In this document: positions 1-7,227 of the stretch, piece after piece
Numbering within the stretch: position 1 is the first letter of the stretch
How the letters are laid out: the number at the start of each line of letters is the position of its first letter
Assembly: GCA_037444775.1 (NCBI GenBank)
Contig: JBBILU010000043.1
Span: 1-8,863, forward strand
Source: JBBILU01 sp037444775
GTDB lineage: Bacteria > Patescibacteriota > Gracilibacteria > BD1-5 > UBA6164
Direction of reading: 5' to 3'
DNA length: 8,863 nucleotides
Position numbers and translations under genes: made by a program
The notes under the pieces: model-generated
Told to the model about the DNA's origin: nothing
Database searches by the model: none
Seen by the model: only the letters and a program-made list of their open reading frames with translations

Positions 1-75
1 AAAAAAGATTGAAAATTATTTAGACTTGATCATGAAAGACTTAATATAGAAAAATTTTTTAATTGGAAAATATAA
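1..75 (+). CDS. C-terminal end of an unidentified protein (partial)
   Basis: Frame 1 is open from the window edge to TAA at 73-75, giving 24 residues that end in FFNWKI. One in-frame TGA (codon 4) is read as glycine, as in every other gene here. The piece is too short to assign to a family. It is accepted as coding because its stop lies 3 bases before a clear hairpin terminator (79-107) and because no leftward gene occupies the region. Everything upstream is outside the window. Confidence 0.55.
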
Positions 76-78
76 CAA

Positions 79-107
79 AAAAAAGAACGATTTAATTGTT
101 CTTTTTT
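79..107. terminator. Bidirectional rho-independent terminator between convergent genes
   Basis: The 10-bp arm AAAAAAGAAC (79-88) pairs exactly with GTTCTTTTTT (98-107) around a 9-base loop. A-runs on one side and T-runs on the other give a U-tract to transcripts from either direction. It lies 3 bases after the rightward stop (73-75) and directly against the leftward stop (108-110), so it probably ends both transcription units. Confidence 0.8.
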
Positions 108-527
108 CTATTTTGTAACTTGTCCTCAAGCTCAAAGAGTTACTGCCCAAGTTGCAATTGTCCATGCAAACCAAATCACAACAATTCATATAATTACATA
201 AAAAATAGTTGATTTTGATTTTTTTACTTTTTCCTCATTTCATCAAGAAATAAGAATATTAAATCAAGCATAAATTACATAAATTACAGCTATTAAAGTA
301 AGAAATCAAAGCAAATAAATTATAATTTTTTGAATATATTCAGAAAATTTTTCATCAGTTTCTAACTCAGATACTCATTCCTTTACTTTATCAACTCATT
401 GTTGTAATCAACATTCATTTCATTGACAATATTTTATGCTTGTATCTGTATCATCAAAAACTCAAGCAGATACATTTCAAATAAAAAGAGAAACACCTAT
501 AAATAGAGAAATAATAAATTTTTTCAT
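108..527 (-). CDS. Secreted/inner-membrane two-helix protein, VirB2/TrbC pilin-like
   Basis: The product is 139 aa with TGA read as Gly; ATG is at 527-525 and TAG at 110-108. A cleavable signal peptide is likely at residues 1-21 (MKK, hydrophobic core, then a VSA/G boundary). A short segment with two cysteines (C34, C39) and an acidic/polar stretch (about 45-65) follow. Two membrane helices (about 67-94 and 107-129) are separated by a basic loop containing SGGNEEKVKKSKS. This signal peptide plus two-helix plan with a glycine/lysine loop is common among small CPR proteins annotated as type IV secretion pilins (VirB2/TrbC-like). The assignment rests on architecture and loop motif only, and no other secretion genes are visible. 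It is the last gene of the leftward operon, 25 bases after ilvE, and stops against a terminator. It could instead be an unrelated small membrane protein. Confidence 0.72.
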
Positions 528-552
528 ACAAAACTTTTTAAAAAATAAATAT

Positions 553-1452
553 TTAGTACAACCATTTTTCATATCAAGAATTTTTTCATGTAACAATATC
601 TTGATAAAATTCTTTTATTTTTTTAGAAAAATCAGAAGCATATTTATAAGTTTTTCCTTTTTTGTCTGTTATGCTTCAAATAATTGTAACTTCAGCTGCA
701 GTTCAAACAAAAAATGCTTCGTTAAAATCTCATAATTCATCTGGTTTTATTTTTGTTTCCTTCACTTCTATATCAAAATCTTTTTTCAAAATTTTTATAA
801 TAGAATCTCTTGTAATTCAAGGTAAAATATTTCCAGTTGCTGGAGTATATATTTTATTTTTTACCGAGTCAACAAAAAATATATTTTCTCCTGGTCATTC
901 AGCAATATTTCCTTTTGTATCAAGTAATAACCCTTCATCAAATCAACCTTTTTGAATTTCTAAACTTGCTAAAATACTATTTGCATAATATCAACAAACT
1001 TTAGCATTCATATCAGCAGTTTTTTTAGATAATCTTCTTACTTTTGGAATTTTTACAGAAATAGGATTATCAGGTAAATATTTTCACCAACCCCAAACAG
1101 AAATTGTAACATTTATTTTATTTTTTGCTTTTAATCACATTGTTCAAGATTCGTGATACATAATAGGTCTAATATATCAAGATTCTATTCAAGATTTTTG
1201 TACAGATTGTAAACAAGCTTCCATAATATCTTCTATTGTAAATTCAGTATTTAAATTCATTACTTTTGCTGAATAAAATAATCTTTCTATATGTTCTCTT
1301 AATCTAAAAATTTTTGGTCATTTTGGAGTTGGATAAAATCTTATTCCTTCAAAAACACCACTTCAATAATGTAAAGAATGGTTTACATGATGTTCCATAC
1401 AATCTTCCCATTTTATAAATTCTCAATTTTTCCAAATATATTCTGTTTTCAT
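553..1452 (-). CDS. ilvE: Branched-chain amino acid aminotransferase (class IV, PLP)
   Basis: The product is 299 aa, the usual family length of about 300, and is continuous only with TGA as Gly. IlvE transfers the amino group of glutamate to branched-chain 2-oxo acids in the cytoplasm; members of the family also act on phenylpyruvate. Visible class IV hallmarks are the N-terminal HYGSGVFEGIRFY block (residues 28-40), the arginine-rich segment IFRLREHIERLF (48-59), the PLP lysine in MNAKVCGYYANS (K151), EGPGENIFFV (185-194) with its conserved Glu, the NILPGITRDSI block (208-218) and NEAFFVGTAAEV (244-255). ATG at 1452-1450 gives the natural N-terminus; no Shine-Dalgarno sequence precedes it. 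It lies 27 bases after the nuclease-like gene and 25 before the pilin-like gene, in one operon headed by pheA. That placement makes phenylalanine a plausible product. Confidence 0.93.
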
Positions 1453-1462
1453 AAATTATAAA

Positions 1463-1517
1463 TTAAAAAATAAAAATTTTTATAATGCTTTTGCTTTAAC
1501 CAAGCTTTCTTTTAAAA
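1463..1517. repeat. Direct repeat, left member: 3' end of nuclease-like copy A
   Basis: The 55 bases at 1463-1517 are identical to 2141-2195, where the N gap begins. They cover part of the spacer after the gene and its last codons. Identity stops on the left at 1462 versus 2140, which marks one edge of the duplicated unit. The offset is 678 bases, the likely duplication period on this side. Confidence 0.85.
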
Positions 1518-2127
1518 ACTTAGTATTTCAATTATGATATTCTTTTATTAAATATATTCCATTATTTATTGCTAAATCTTTCACTTCCTCATTTGCAAAA
1601 ATTCTTGTTCATAAAACTCAATAAACATCCATTCCAATATATCTATTAGCTCATAAATATTTTTTGAAATTTGGAATAGTTTTATTTAAAAATTTTTCCA
1701 CATGAGATTTGTTTAATCTAGTTTTTGTTTCTCAAACAAAAACTTTTGTTCAATTTACAGCAATTATATCAAATTCAGCTATTTTTCTTTTATTTTCAAA
1801 AATTTCTATATTTCTTTGAGTCGAAGAAATATTTTCTCAAATTTCTGCAAAAACAGATTTAAAATTTTCGTAAATAATTTCTTCAGAAATTTCTCATTGA
1901 GTAACTCACATTCAATCTAATTTTATAATTGTATTATTTAAATTTATTTCAAGTTTTTTAATTTTTTCATCTAACTCTTTACCTCTTTTATCAGCTTCTA
2001 TAGCTCTTTTATCAGCCTCTACAGCTCTTTTATCAGCTTCTATAGCTCTTTTATCAGCCTCTATAGCTAGTTTTTCTATTGCTTTAGCATTTCATGCTAT
2101 TAAATTTATTAATTCTTGTTCTGTCAT
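1480..2127 (-). CDS. Coiled-coil PD-(D/E)XK nuclease-like protein, copy A (DUF3782-like)
   Basis: The product is 215 aa; ATG is at 2127-2125 and TAA at 1482-1480. Residues 1-20 are a short leader. Residues about 21-75 are a charged coiled coil with four consecutive seven-residue units of the type IEADKRA, encoded by 21-bp DNA repeats. The C-terminal half holds a PD-(D/E)XK-type core: a helix with E82/E83/E87, then AEFDIIAVN with D120, a strand, and VGETK with E133 and K135. This coiled coil plus restriction-endonuclease-like fold matches uncharacterised families annotated as DUF3782/COG5493, whose biological role is unknown. The active-site residues look intact, so nuclease activity is possible but unproven. 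A second copy lies immediately upstream across an assembly gap. Its place between pheA and ilvE gives no functional hint and may reflect insertion into an amino-acid operon. Confidence 0.8.
1983..2066. repeat. Four 21-bp tandem repeats coding for a heptad coiled coil
   Basis: The units are 1983-2003, 2004-2024, 2025-2045 and 2046-2066, each of the form CTCTTTTATCAGCYTCTAYAG written on the plus strand in two parts: CTCTTTTATCAGC, then YTCTAYAG. On the coding strand they give the seven-residue unit (I/V)EADKRA, in step with one coiled-coil heptad. Differences between units are mostly silent; one changes Ile to Val. Copy number could vary by slippage without breaking the frame. Confidence 0.9.
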
Positions 2128-2152
2128 ATTCTTTAAATTTTTAAAAAATAAA
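2046..2152. repeat. Direct repeat: 5' end and leader of nuclease-like copy A
   Basis: These 107 bases match 2296-2402 at an offset of 250, with only two mismatches (2059 C/T and 2065 A/G). They cover the first 27 codons and about 25 bases upstream of the start. Similarity ends at 2153 versus 2403, at the other edge of the duplicated unit. Confidence 0.85.
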
Positions 2153-2195
2153 AATTTTTATAATGCTTTTGCTTTAACCAAGCTTTCTTTTAAAA
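2141..2195. repeat. Direct repeat, right member: 3' end of nuclease-like copy B
   Basis: This is an exact copy of 1463-1517, cut off by the N gap at 2196. Together with the second pair (2046-2152 and 2296-2402) it shows that the gap lies inside a tandemly duplicated gene. Confidence 0.85.
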
Positions 2196-2377
2196 NNNNN
2201 NNNNNNNNNNNNNNNNNNNNNNNNNNNNNNNNNNNNNNNNNNNNNNNNNNNNNNNNNNNNNNNNNNNNNNNNNNNNNNNNNNNNNNNNNNNNNNNCTCTT
2301 TTATCAGCTTCTATGGCTAGTTTTTCTATTGCTTTAGCATTTCATGCTATTAAATTTATTAATTCTTGTTCTGTCAT
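2158..2377 (-). CDS. Coiled-coil PD-(D/E)XK nuclease-like protein, copy B (interrupted by gap)
   Basis: This is a second copy of the neighbouring gene, visible only at its two ends. The 5' end (2377 down to 2296) encodes the same first 27 residues, including the start of the IEADKRA repeats. The 3' end (2195 down to 2158) encodes the same last 11 codons and stop. The middle is 100 Ns. Two bases differ from copy A in the visible part (2309 and 2315, matching 2059 and 2065). Both are silent third-position changes (Glu GAG/GAA and Ala GCT/GCC). If copy B is as long as copy A, 528 bases are unknown, 428 more than the N-run shows. It starts 30 bases after the pheA stop. Intactness of the middle cannot be judged. 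Confidence 0.72.
2196..2295. other. Assembly gap (100 N)
   Basis: Exactly 100 undetermined bases, the conventional placeholder for a scaffold gap of unknown size. It lies inside nuclease-like copy B, between sequences that repeat the end and the beginning of copy A. Its real length is probably near 528 bases if the copies are equally long. Confidence 0.97.
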
Positions 2378-2402
2378 ATTCTTTAAATTTTTAAAAAATA
2401 AA
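2296..2402. repeat. Direct repeat: 5' end and leader of nuclease-like copy B
   Basis: This is the partner of 2046-2152, with the two silent differences described there. Its first base, right after the N gap, is also the first base of a 21-bp tandem repeat unit. The assembly therefore probably broke within the short repeats of this copy. Confidence 0.85.
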
Positions 2403-2407
2403 TTTTT

Positions 2408-3217
2408 TTAATATTCTCACAATATATTTATTTCATTTGTAAAAAATTTTAATTCTTCAAGCGATTTTTTTACTCTTTCTTCATCTAAATTTCCTTCAAA
2501 ATCTATCCAGAAATAATATGTAAAAGGGTTTTTTAAACTTGGTAAACTTTCAATTTTTGTAAGATTTACTCAATTTGTGGCAAAAGCTCAAAGACATTTA
2601 TACAAACTTGCTGGAATATTTCTAGCTTCAAATAAAATGCTAACTTTTCATATTTTATTTTTGTACTCTATACTAGAATTTTTTGGAACTATTACAATAA
2701 ATCTAGTATTATTTCACTTTTGATCTTGAATTCATTTTTCAACTAAGTTAAGTCAATACATTTTACAAGCTAATTCAGAACTAATACTTGCAATTCATTT
2801 TTCAGAACTTTTTGAAACCATTTTTGCAGCAGAAGCAGTATCTGAATAAACTATAGGCTCAATATTATTTTTCTTTAAATAATTGTAACATTGAGGAAGA
2901 GCTTTGTAGTGGGAATAAGCTTTTTTAATTTTTTTTAAATTTTTTTCTTTTGAACAAAGGCAGTGATTTATTTCTAAACTATATTCTCCAATTATTTTGG
3001 CTTCTCTCCTAATAAAATTATATAAATTTTCATAAATACTTCAAGCATAAGAATTTTCTATAGCTAGAACTAGAACTCAATTTCATAAATTTTCCCGACA
3101 TTCTTCGAAACTATTTAGTCAAATTAGATTTTCAATTTTTATGCTTAACTTTTTCTTTACTTCTAGGGAAGTTTGATGCATATATGCTCAAGGAATTCCT
3201 TGGTAATAAATATTCAT
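2408..3217 (-). CDS. pheA: Prephenate dehydratase with C-terminal ACT domain
   Basis: The product is 269 aa with TGA as Gly, typical of a monofunctional prephenate dehydratase; there is no chorismate mutase domain. The enzyme converts prephenate to phenylpyruvate in phenylalanine synthesis. The N-terminal motif YYQGIPGAYMHQTS (residues 4-17) matches the family's GxxGxxSxxA-type start. AIENSYAGSIYENLYNF (52-68) and the catalytic NNTRF segment (T171-R172-F173) are clear. Residues about 190-265 form an ACT-like domain. There the usual ESRP phenylalanine-binding motif reads ESLP (223-226), and the GALV motif is not recognisable (ASLYKCL instead), so feedback control may differ. It heads the leftward operon: ATG at 3217-3215, a promoter-like sequence about 31 bases upstream, and nuclease-like copy B 30 bases downstream. 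No Shine-Dalgarno sequence is seen. Confidence 0.9.
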
Positions 3218-3247
3218 TATTTAATAATCTTAATATTAATTTGTATG

Positions 3248-3275
3248 ATTTTATTTTTTTATCTAATTTAGGCAA
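3248..3275 (-). promoter_or_regulatory. Candidate promoter for the pheA operon
   Basis: On the minus strand TTGCCT (3275-3270) and TAAAAT (3253-3248) are 16 bases apart, close to the sigma-70 consensus. Transcription would begin about 25 bases before the pheA ATG. In such A+T-rich DNA chance matches are common, so support comes mainly from position between divergent operons. Confidence 0.4.
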
Positions 3276-3375
3276 ATTTTTGTTTAAAAAAGTTGTAAAA
3301 GCTAATAAAATTTCTAAATAAATTATTGTTCTAAAAATTTCCTAAAAAGTTTTTAACATTAAATTCCAAACACTT

Positions 3376-3403
3376 TTGAAATATTTTGTGTTAAGTTTAT
3401 AAT
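3376..3403 (+). promoter_or_regulatory. Candidate distal promoter of the ftsA operon
   Basis: TTGAAA (3376-3381) and a perfect TATAAT (3398-3403) are separated by 16 bases. It is the best sigma-70-like match in the divergent 3218-3498 region and would give a leader of about 90 bases before ftsA. No gene is seen in this 281-base region on either strand with the modified code. Confidence 0.5.
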
Positions 3404-3442
3404 TTAGCCACAAAAAATAAGTGAGAGTTTTATAGAAAAGGC

Positions 3443-3471
3443 TTTACAAAAGCTAATTAAATGTATAAAAT
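3443..3471 (+). promoter_or_regulatory. Candidate proximal promoter of the ftsA operon
   Basis: TTTACA (3443-3448) and TAAAAT (3466-3471) are spaced by 17 bases. Transcription would start about 20 bases before the ftsA ATG. The -35 box lies in a small inverted repeat, GCTTT-ACA-AAAGC (3441-3453), which could be incidental or an operator. Confidence 0.45.
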
Positions 3472-3498
3472 TTTTGAACATATACGATTTAACCAAAA

Positions 3499-4737
3499 AT
3501 GATTATGAGTTTTGATAGTACTATAACAACTATTGACATCTGAAGTTCCAAAATAAGAACAGTTATTGGGAGTTTTGATGAAGAAAATGGAAATAGATTT
3601 GTTGTACTTGGAGTTTGAATTTCTCCATCTACAGCAATAAGAAAAGGAAATATTCTTGATATGGAAGAATTTAAGAATAATTTAGACAGGTCTTTAGAAG
3701 AAGCAGAGAAAATGGCATGAGAACAAGTTTCAAGTGTTTATATTTCTTTGAATTCATCTTCTTTTGATGTTATTACAAATAAATGAATTATAGCAATTTC
3801 TTCAGAGGAAATTAGTCAAGATGATGTTGATAGAGTTCTTGATATGGCTAAATGAGGAGTTGATTTACCAAATAGAGAAATTCTAAAAGTTATTCCTGAA
3901 TTTTTTTCAGTTGACTTAGAGGATTGAGTTAAAAATCCAATAGGAATGTCAGCTAGAAAACTTGAAGTTTTAGCTCATATTTTTACAATGAATACAAATG
4001 TTTTAAATAACATAAAAAGAGCTGTTAGAGATGTCTGAATAGAAATTATTGATGTTTATCCAAATTTATTAAGTTCTCCAGAATGAGTTTTAACAAAAAG
4101 ACAAAAAGAATTATGAGTAGTTTGTGTTGATATTTGATCTTCTACAACTTGAATAACAGTTTATGAAGAGTGAGTTTTGAAACATTCAGCCGTAATTCCT
4201 ATTTGATGAGATAATGTTACAAATGACATAGCTTTATGACTTAGAACTTCTACAATTGTTTGAGAAAAGTTGAAGCTAGAATATGCTTCTTTGAATACTT
4301 CTAAAAAAGAAATTTCAGAAAGAGAATTAGATTTAACAAGATTAAATGTTTGAGAAGAATGAATTATAGATTTAGCTTATTTGGCACAAATTGTAACTGC
4401 AAGATATGAAGAACTTTTGTATTTTGTTAAAGAAGAATTAAAGGTTATTTGAAGAGATTGAATGTTACCAGAATGAGCAGTGTTTGTTTGAGGAGGATCT
4501 AAAATGTCAAATTTTTTAGATTTGGCAAAAGATGTTTTAAAATTACCAGCATTTATTTGAATTCCATCTACAAATGATGATTTGGCAGATACTTCAATAA
4601 ATGATCCAGTGTTTTCGGCTACTATTTGAACATTAATTTTTGCAAATAAGTATTGAGTAGCAAAAACAGGAATATCTTTTAATTTATCTGGAATATTTCA
4701 TTCTATTGTAAAAGTATTTAAAAAGATATTACCATAA
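3499..4737 (+). CDS. ftsA: Cell division protein FtsA
   Basis: The product is 412 aa (family about 420), whole only with TGA as Gly. FtsA is the actin-like ATPase that anchors FtsZ polymers to the membrane. Its phosphate-1 loop is TIDIGSSKIRTVIG (residues 11-24). The 1C (SHS2) subdomain spans roughly 86-165 and ends with the conserved GMSARKLEVLAHIFT stretch. The phosphate-2 loop is VDIGSSTTGITVYEEG (210-225) and the adenosine loop is FVGGGSKM (329-336). The last 15 residues (SGIFHSIVKVFKKILP) form a basic amphipathic helix, the expected membrane anchor. ATG at 3499 follows an in-frame TAA at 3490; ATG at 3505 is an equally possible start. It ends with tandem TAA TAA stops (4735-4740). A double TGA TGA encodes the GG of IPIGGDN. 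It heads the division operon, with ftsZ 28 bases downstream. Confidence 0.96.
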
Positions 4738-4765
4738 TAATTTATTTAATTAAAATTTAAAAAAT

Positions 4766-6025
4766 ATGAAAAGAGAAGATAGACTAAAAAATTTATTATC
4801 AAGAAATCCTATGATTTCTTCTGGTCCTCAAGAGGTTAATTTATCTTGAAGTATTTCACCTGTTGCAAATATAAAAGTTATTTGAGTTGGTTGAGGTTGA
4901 TCAAATACAGTAAATAGAATGATTGAATGATGACTTGAATGAGTTGAATTCATCGTTATGAATACAGATTCACAAGCTTTGTATAATTCTTTGGCTGACA
5001 AAAAGTTAAATATTTGAAAAGTTTTGACGGCAGGTCTTTGAGCTTGAAGTAACCCAGAAGTTGGTAGAAAAGCAGCAGAAGAATCAAGTGAAGAAATTAA
5101 AGCAATGCTTGAATGAGCTGATATGGTTTTCATTACTTGTTGACTTGGTTGAGGAACTTGAACTTGAGCTGCTCCAGTTGTTGCTCAAATTGCTAAACAA
5201 TTATGAGCTTTGACAGTTTGAGTTGTTACAAAACCATTTTCTTTTGAATGACAAAATAGAATGGCAAAATGTCTTGATGGATATCAAGAATTAAAAGAAA
5301 AAGTAGATACTTTAATTACAATTCCAAATGATAGAATTTTATCTATTATTGATAAAAAAACTCCACTTTTAGATGCTTTTGGAATAGTTGATGAAGTTTT
5401 AAATCAATGAGTTCAATGAGTTTCTGATTTAGTTACTCAACCTTGACTTATCAATGTTGACTTTGCCGATGTTAAATCTGTTATGAGTAATGCTTGATCT
5501 GCTTTGATGTGAATTGGTTATGGAACTTGAGAAAATAGAGCTGTTGATGCAGCTAGATGAGCTATAGATTCACCACTTTTAGAATTATCAATTGCTTGAG
5601 CAAGATGAGTAATTTTCAATATTACAGGTTGAACAGATTTGAGTATGTTTGAGGTTGATGAAGCTGCAAAAGTTATTACAGAATCTGTTGATAAAGATGC
5701 AAATATTATTTTTGGTGCAACTATTAGAGAAGATTATGAATGAGAAGTAAAAATTACAGTTGTTGCAACTTGATTTGATGAAGTTTCAAATAGAAAATTT
5801 AGTGAAGATGCAATTTCATCTGTTAAATTTAACCCATTTGGAAGAAAACAAGTTTCTTCAGATTCTTCAAGGCTATCTTCTTTTCCACAAACAAAAACTT
5901 CACCTTTTACATCAAATCCTTCATCTAATAATCAAACTTTTCAAAATAGTCAAAATCAAAATTCTAATCATAATTGACAAGAGGATCTTGATGTTCCAAC
6001 TTTCTTGAGAAAGAAAATGGGTTAA
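4766..6025 (+). CDS. ftsZ: Cell division protein FtsZ
   Basis: The product is 419 aa. FtsZ is the tubulin-like GTPase that polymerises into the cytokinetic ring. The start of the GTPase domain is KVIGVGGGGSNTVNRM (residues 37-52). The tubulin signature GGGTGTG is at 128-134 and the T7 synergy loop NVDFADV at 230-236, with catalytic D232 and D235. A Ser/Asn/Gln-rich linker (about 362-405) leads to the conserved tail DVPTFLRKKMG (409-419), which binds FtsA. About two thirds of its 46 or so glycines are TGA, and the rest are GGT or GGA. In the signature the glycines are GGT, TGA, GGA, TGA and TGA. ATG at 4766 gives a 36-residue N-terminal extension before the core, usual for FtsZ. No Shine-Dalgarno sequence is seen, only A-rich leader. 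Stop is TAA at 6023; the next gene starts 13 bases later. Confidence 0.98.
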
Positions 6026-6038
6026 TTAATAATTTCCT

Positions 6039-6692
6039 ATGTACAAAAAATTTATAAAATATTTTATTATTATATTTATAATAAGTTTATCAGCTATTTT
6101 AGCTATAAACTTTTTTGTGCTTTCATATTCCAGTAAATGATATTTCAAAAATGTATCAGAATTACCAGATAATTATAATGTTTGACTTGTTTTTTGAGCA
6201 AGTGTTAGAGCAGTTGAGCCATCAGATATATTAAAAGATAGATTAAAAGTTGCTTATTATGCTTATGAAGCCTGAAAAATAAAAAAAATAATAGCATCAT
6301 GAGACAATTCAAAAATGTATTACAATGAACCACAAGCTATGAAAACATATCTTTTGAAATTAGGAGTTAAAAAAGAAGATATCTATTTAGATTATGCTTG
6401 ATTTGATACATTTGATTCTATTTATAGATCAAAACATATTTTTGGAGCTGATGAAATAGTTTTTTTTACTCAATGATTTCATTTAAAAAGAGCTTTGTAT
6501 ATTTGAAATAGACTTTGATTAAATGTTGTTTGAGTAGAAACTAATTTACAAAGTTATTTATGAGATTCTTATAATCTTAGAAGAGAATTTTTGGCTAGAG
6601 TAAAAGCTTTTATTGATATAGAGATATTAAAAGTAAAACCAAAGTTTCTTGGGGAAAAAGTAGATTTAAATAAACCTCAGGTTTTAGAATAA
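6039..6692 (+). CDS. SanA/YdcF-type DUF218 membrane protein
   Basis: The product is 217 aa with TGA as Gly. Residues 5-28 form a single N-terminal membrane helix preceded by lysines, so the domain probably faces the cell exterior. The DUF218 core is clear: VGLVFGASVRA (48-58), DRLKVAYYAYEAGKIKKIIASGD (67-89), the helix EPQAMKTYLLKLGV (97-110), IYLDYAGFDTFDSIYR (115-130) and FFTQGFHLKRALYIGNRLGL (142-161). Members such as SanA, ElyC and YdcF are linked to envelope integrity and vancomycin exclusion in enterobacteria; the exact biochemical activity is unsettled. It follows ftsZ by 13 bases and precedes the C39-like gene by 13, fitting an envelope role in the division operon. SanA is the closest fit, but no symbol is assigned because the DUF218 subfamily is not certain. 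Confidence 0.85.
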
Positions 6693-6705
6693 AAATTAAG
6701 AAATT

Positions 6706-7218
6706 ATGATTTTTTTTACTACACAAAAAGATTTTTTTGATAAAATAGACAAAACTAAATTTTTTGATTATGAAAATAATTTATGTGGAATAGTTGATAT
6801 TTTTATAATATTAAAAAATTTCTGAATTAATTTGTCTGAAAACGAAATTTTTGAAAAGTCTTTAGAATTTTGAGCATATGATGAAAGAACTTGATGGAAA
6901 TATAAAAATTTACTTCAAATTTTAGAATATTATTTAAAACAAAATAATATTTTTTATAAATATTCAAAAATTTTTAACTCAAAATTTTTTCATAATTTTA
7001 GATTTATAAGAATTTTAAAAAATTTAAATTGAAATATTGTTATTTCCTCAATAAAACTTGATGAAAATCATCTTATTATTTTAGAAAAGTTTGAAGATAA
7101 TTTTGTTTTTTACTCTTCAGTTTGAACAAAAAAAAGTATTTGAGAGCAAAATATAAAAATATATCTTAAAGATTTTTTAAAAATTTATAACAAAAGGTCA
7201 ATAATTATTAAAATTTAA
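6706..7218 (+). CDS. Putative C39-like cysteine-peptidase-fold protein
   Basis: The product is 170 aa, with no signal peptide or membrane segment. It resembles papain-fold C39 domains. The nucleophile-type motif ENNLCGIVDIFIILKNFG (residues 23-40) has C27 in the CG-helix context. HLIILEKFEDNFVFY (122-136) gives a candidate catalytic H122 before beta-strands, and LKDFLKIYNKRSIII near the end is also typical. The glutamine that normally forms the oxyanion hole about six residues before Cys is absent (D21 there), so catalysis is uncertain. C39 domains usually cut double-glycine leaders in ABC exporters; here there is no transporter, so the target is unknown. It lies 13 bases after the DUF218 gene and 9 before yidD. 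It is very rich in Phe, Ile, Lys and Asn. It could be a catalytically dead relative. Confidence 0.58.
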
Positions 7219-7227
7219 AAATTTTAA

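Noticed and set aside
436..735. Rightward open frame of 99 codons under the standard code
   Set aside because: It lies antisense to the 3' end of ilvE and the start of the pilin-like gene, both strongly supported on the minus strand. Its composition is an A/T-rich shadow with no recognisable domain.
662..955. Rightward open frame of 97 codons under the standard code
   Set aside because: It is antisense to the PLP-binding half of ilvE, where conserved motifs are read on the minus strand.
1983..2066. CRISPR array
   Set aside because: The units are contiguous 21-bp repeats without spacers and encode a regular coiled coil in frame.
4828..5133. Leftward open frame of 101 codons under the standard code
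   Set aside because: It is antisense to the FtsZ GTPase domain. It is open because TGA glycines on the coding strand become TCA serines on the other strand.
5760..6008. Rightward open frame of 82 codons
   Set aside because: It is a shifted frame within the ftsZ C-terminal domain and linker; the ftsZ frame continues through it to the conserved tail peptide.
3499..6025. ftsA and ftsZ as pseudogenes with many premature stops
   Set aside because: Every apparent stop is TGA at a glycine position, there are no frameshifts and no in-frame TAA or TAG, and all motifs are intact. Recoding explains this and decay does not.
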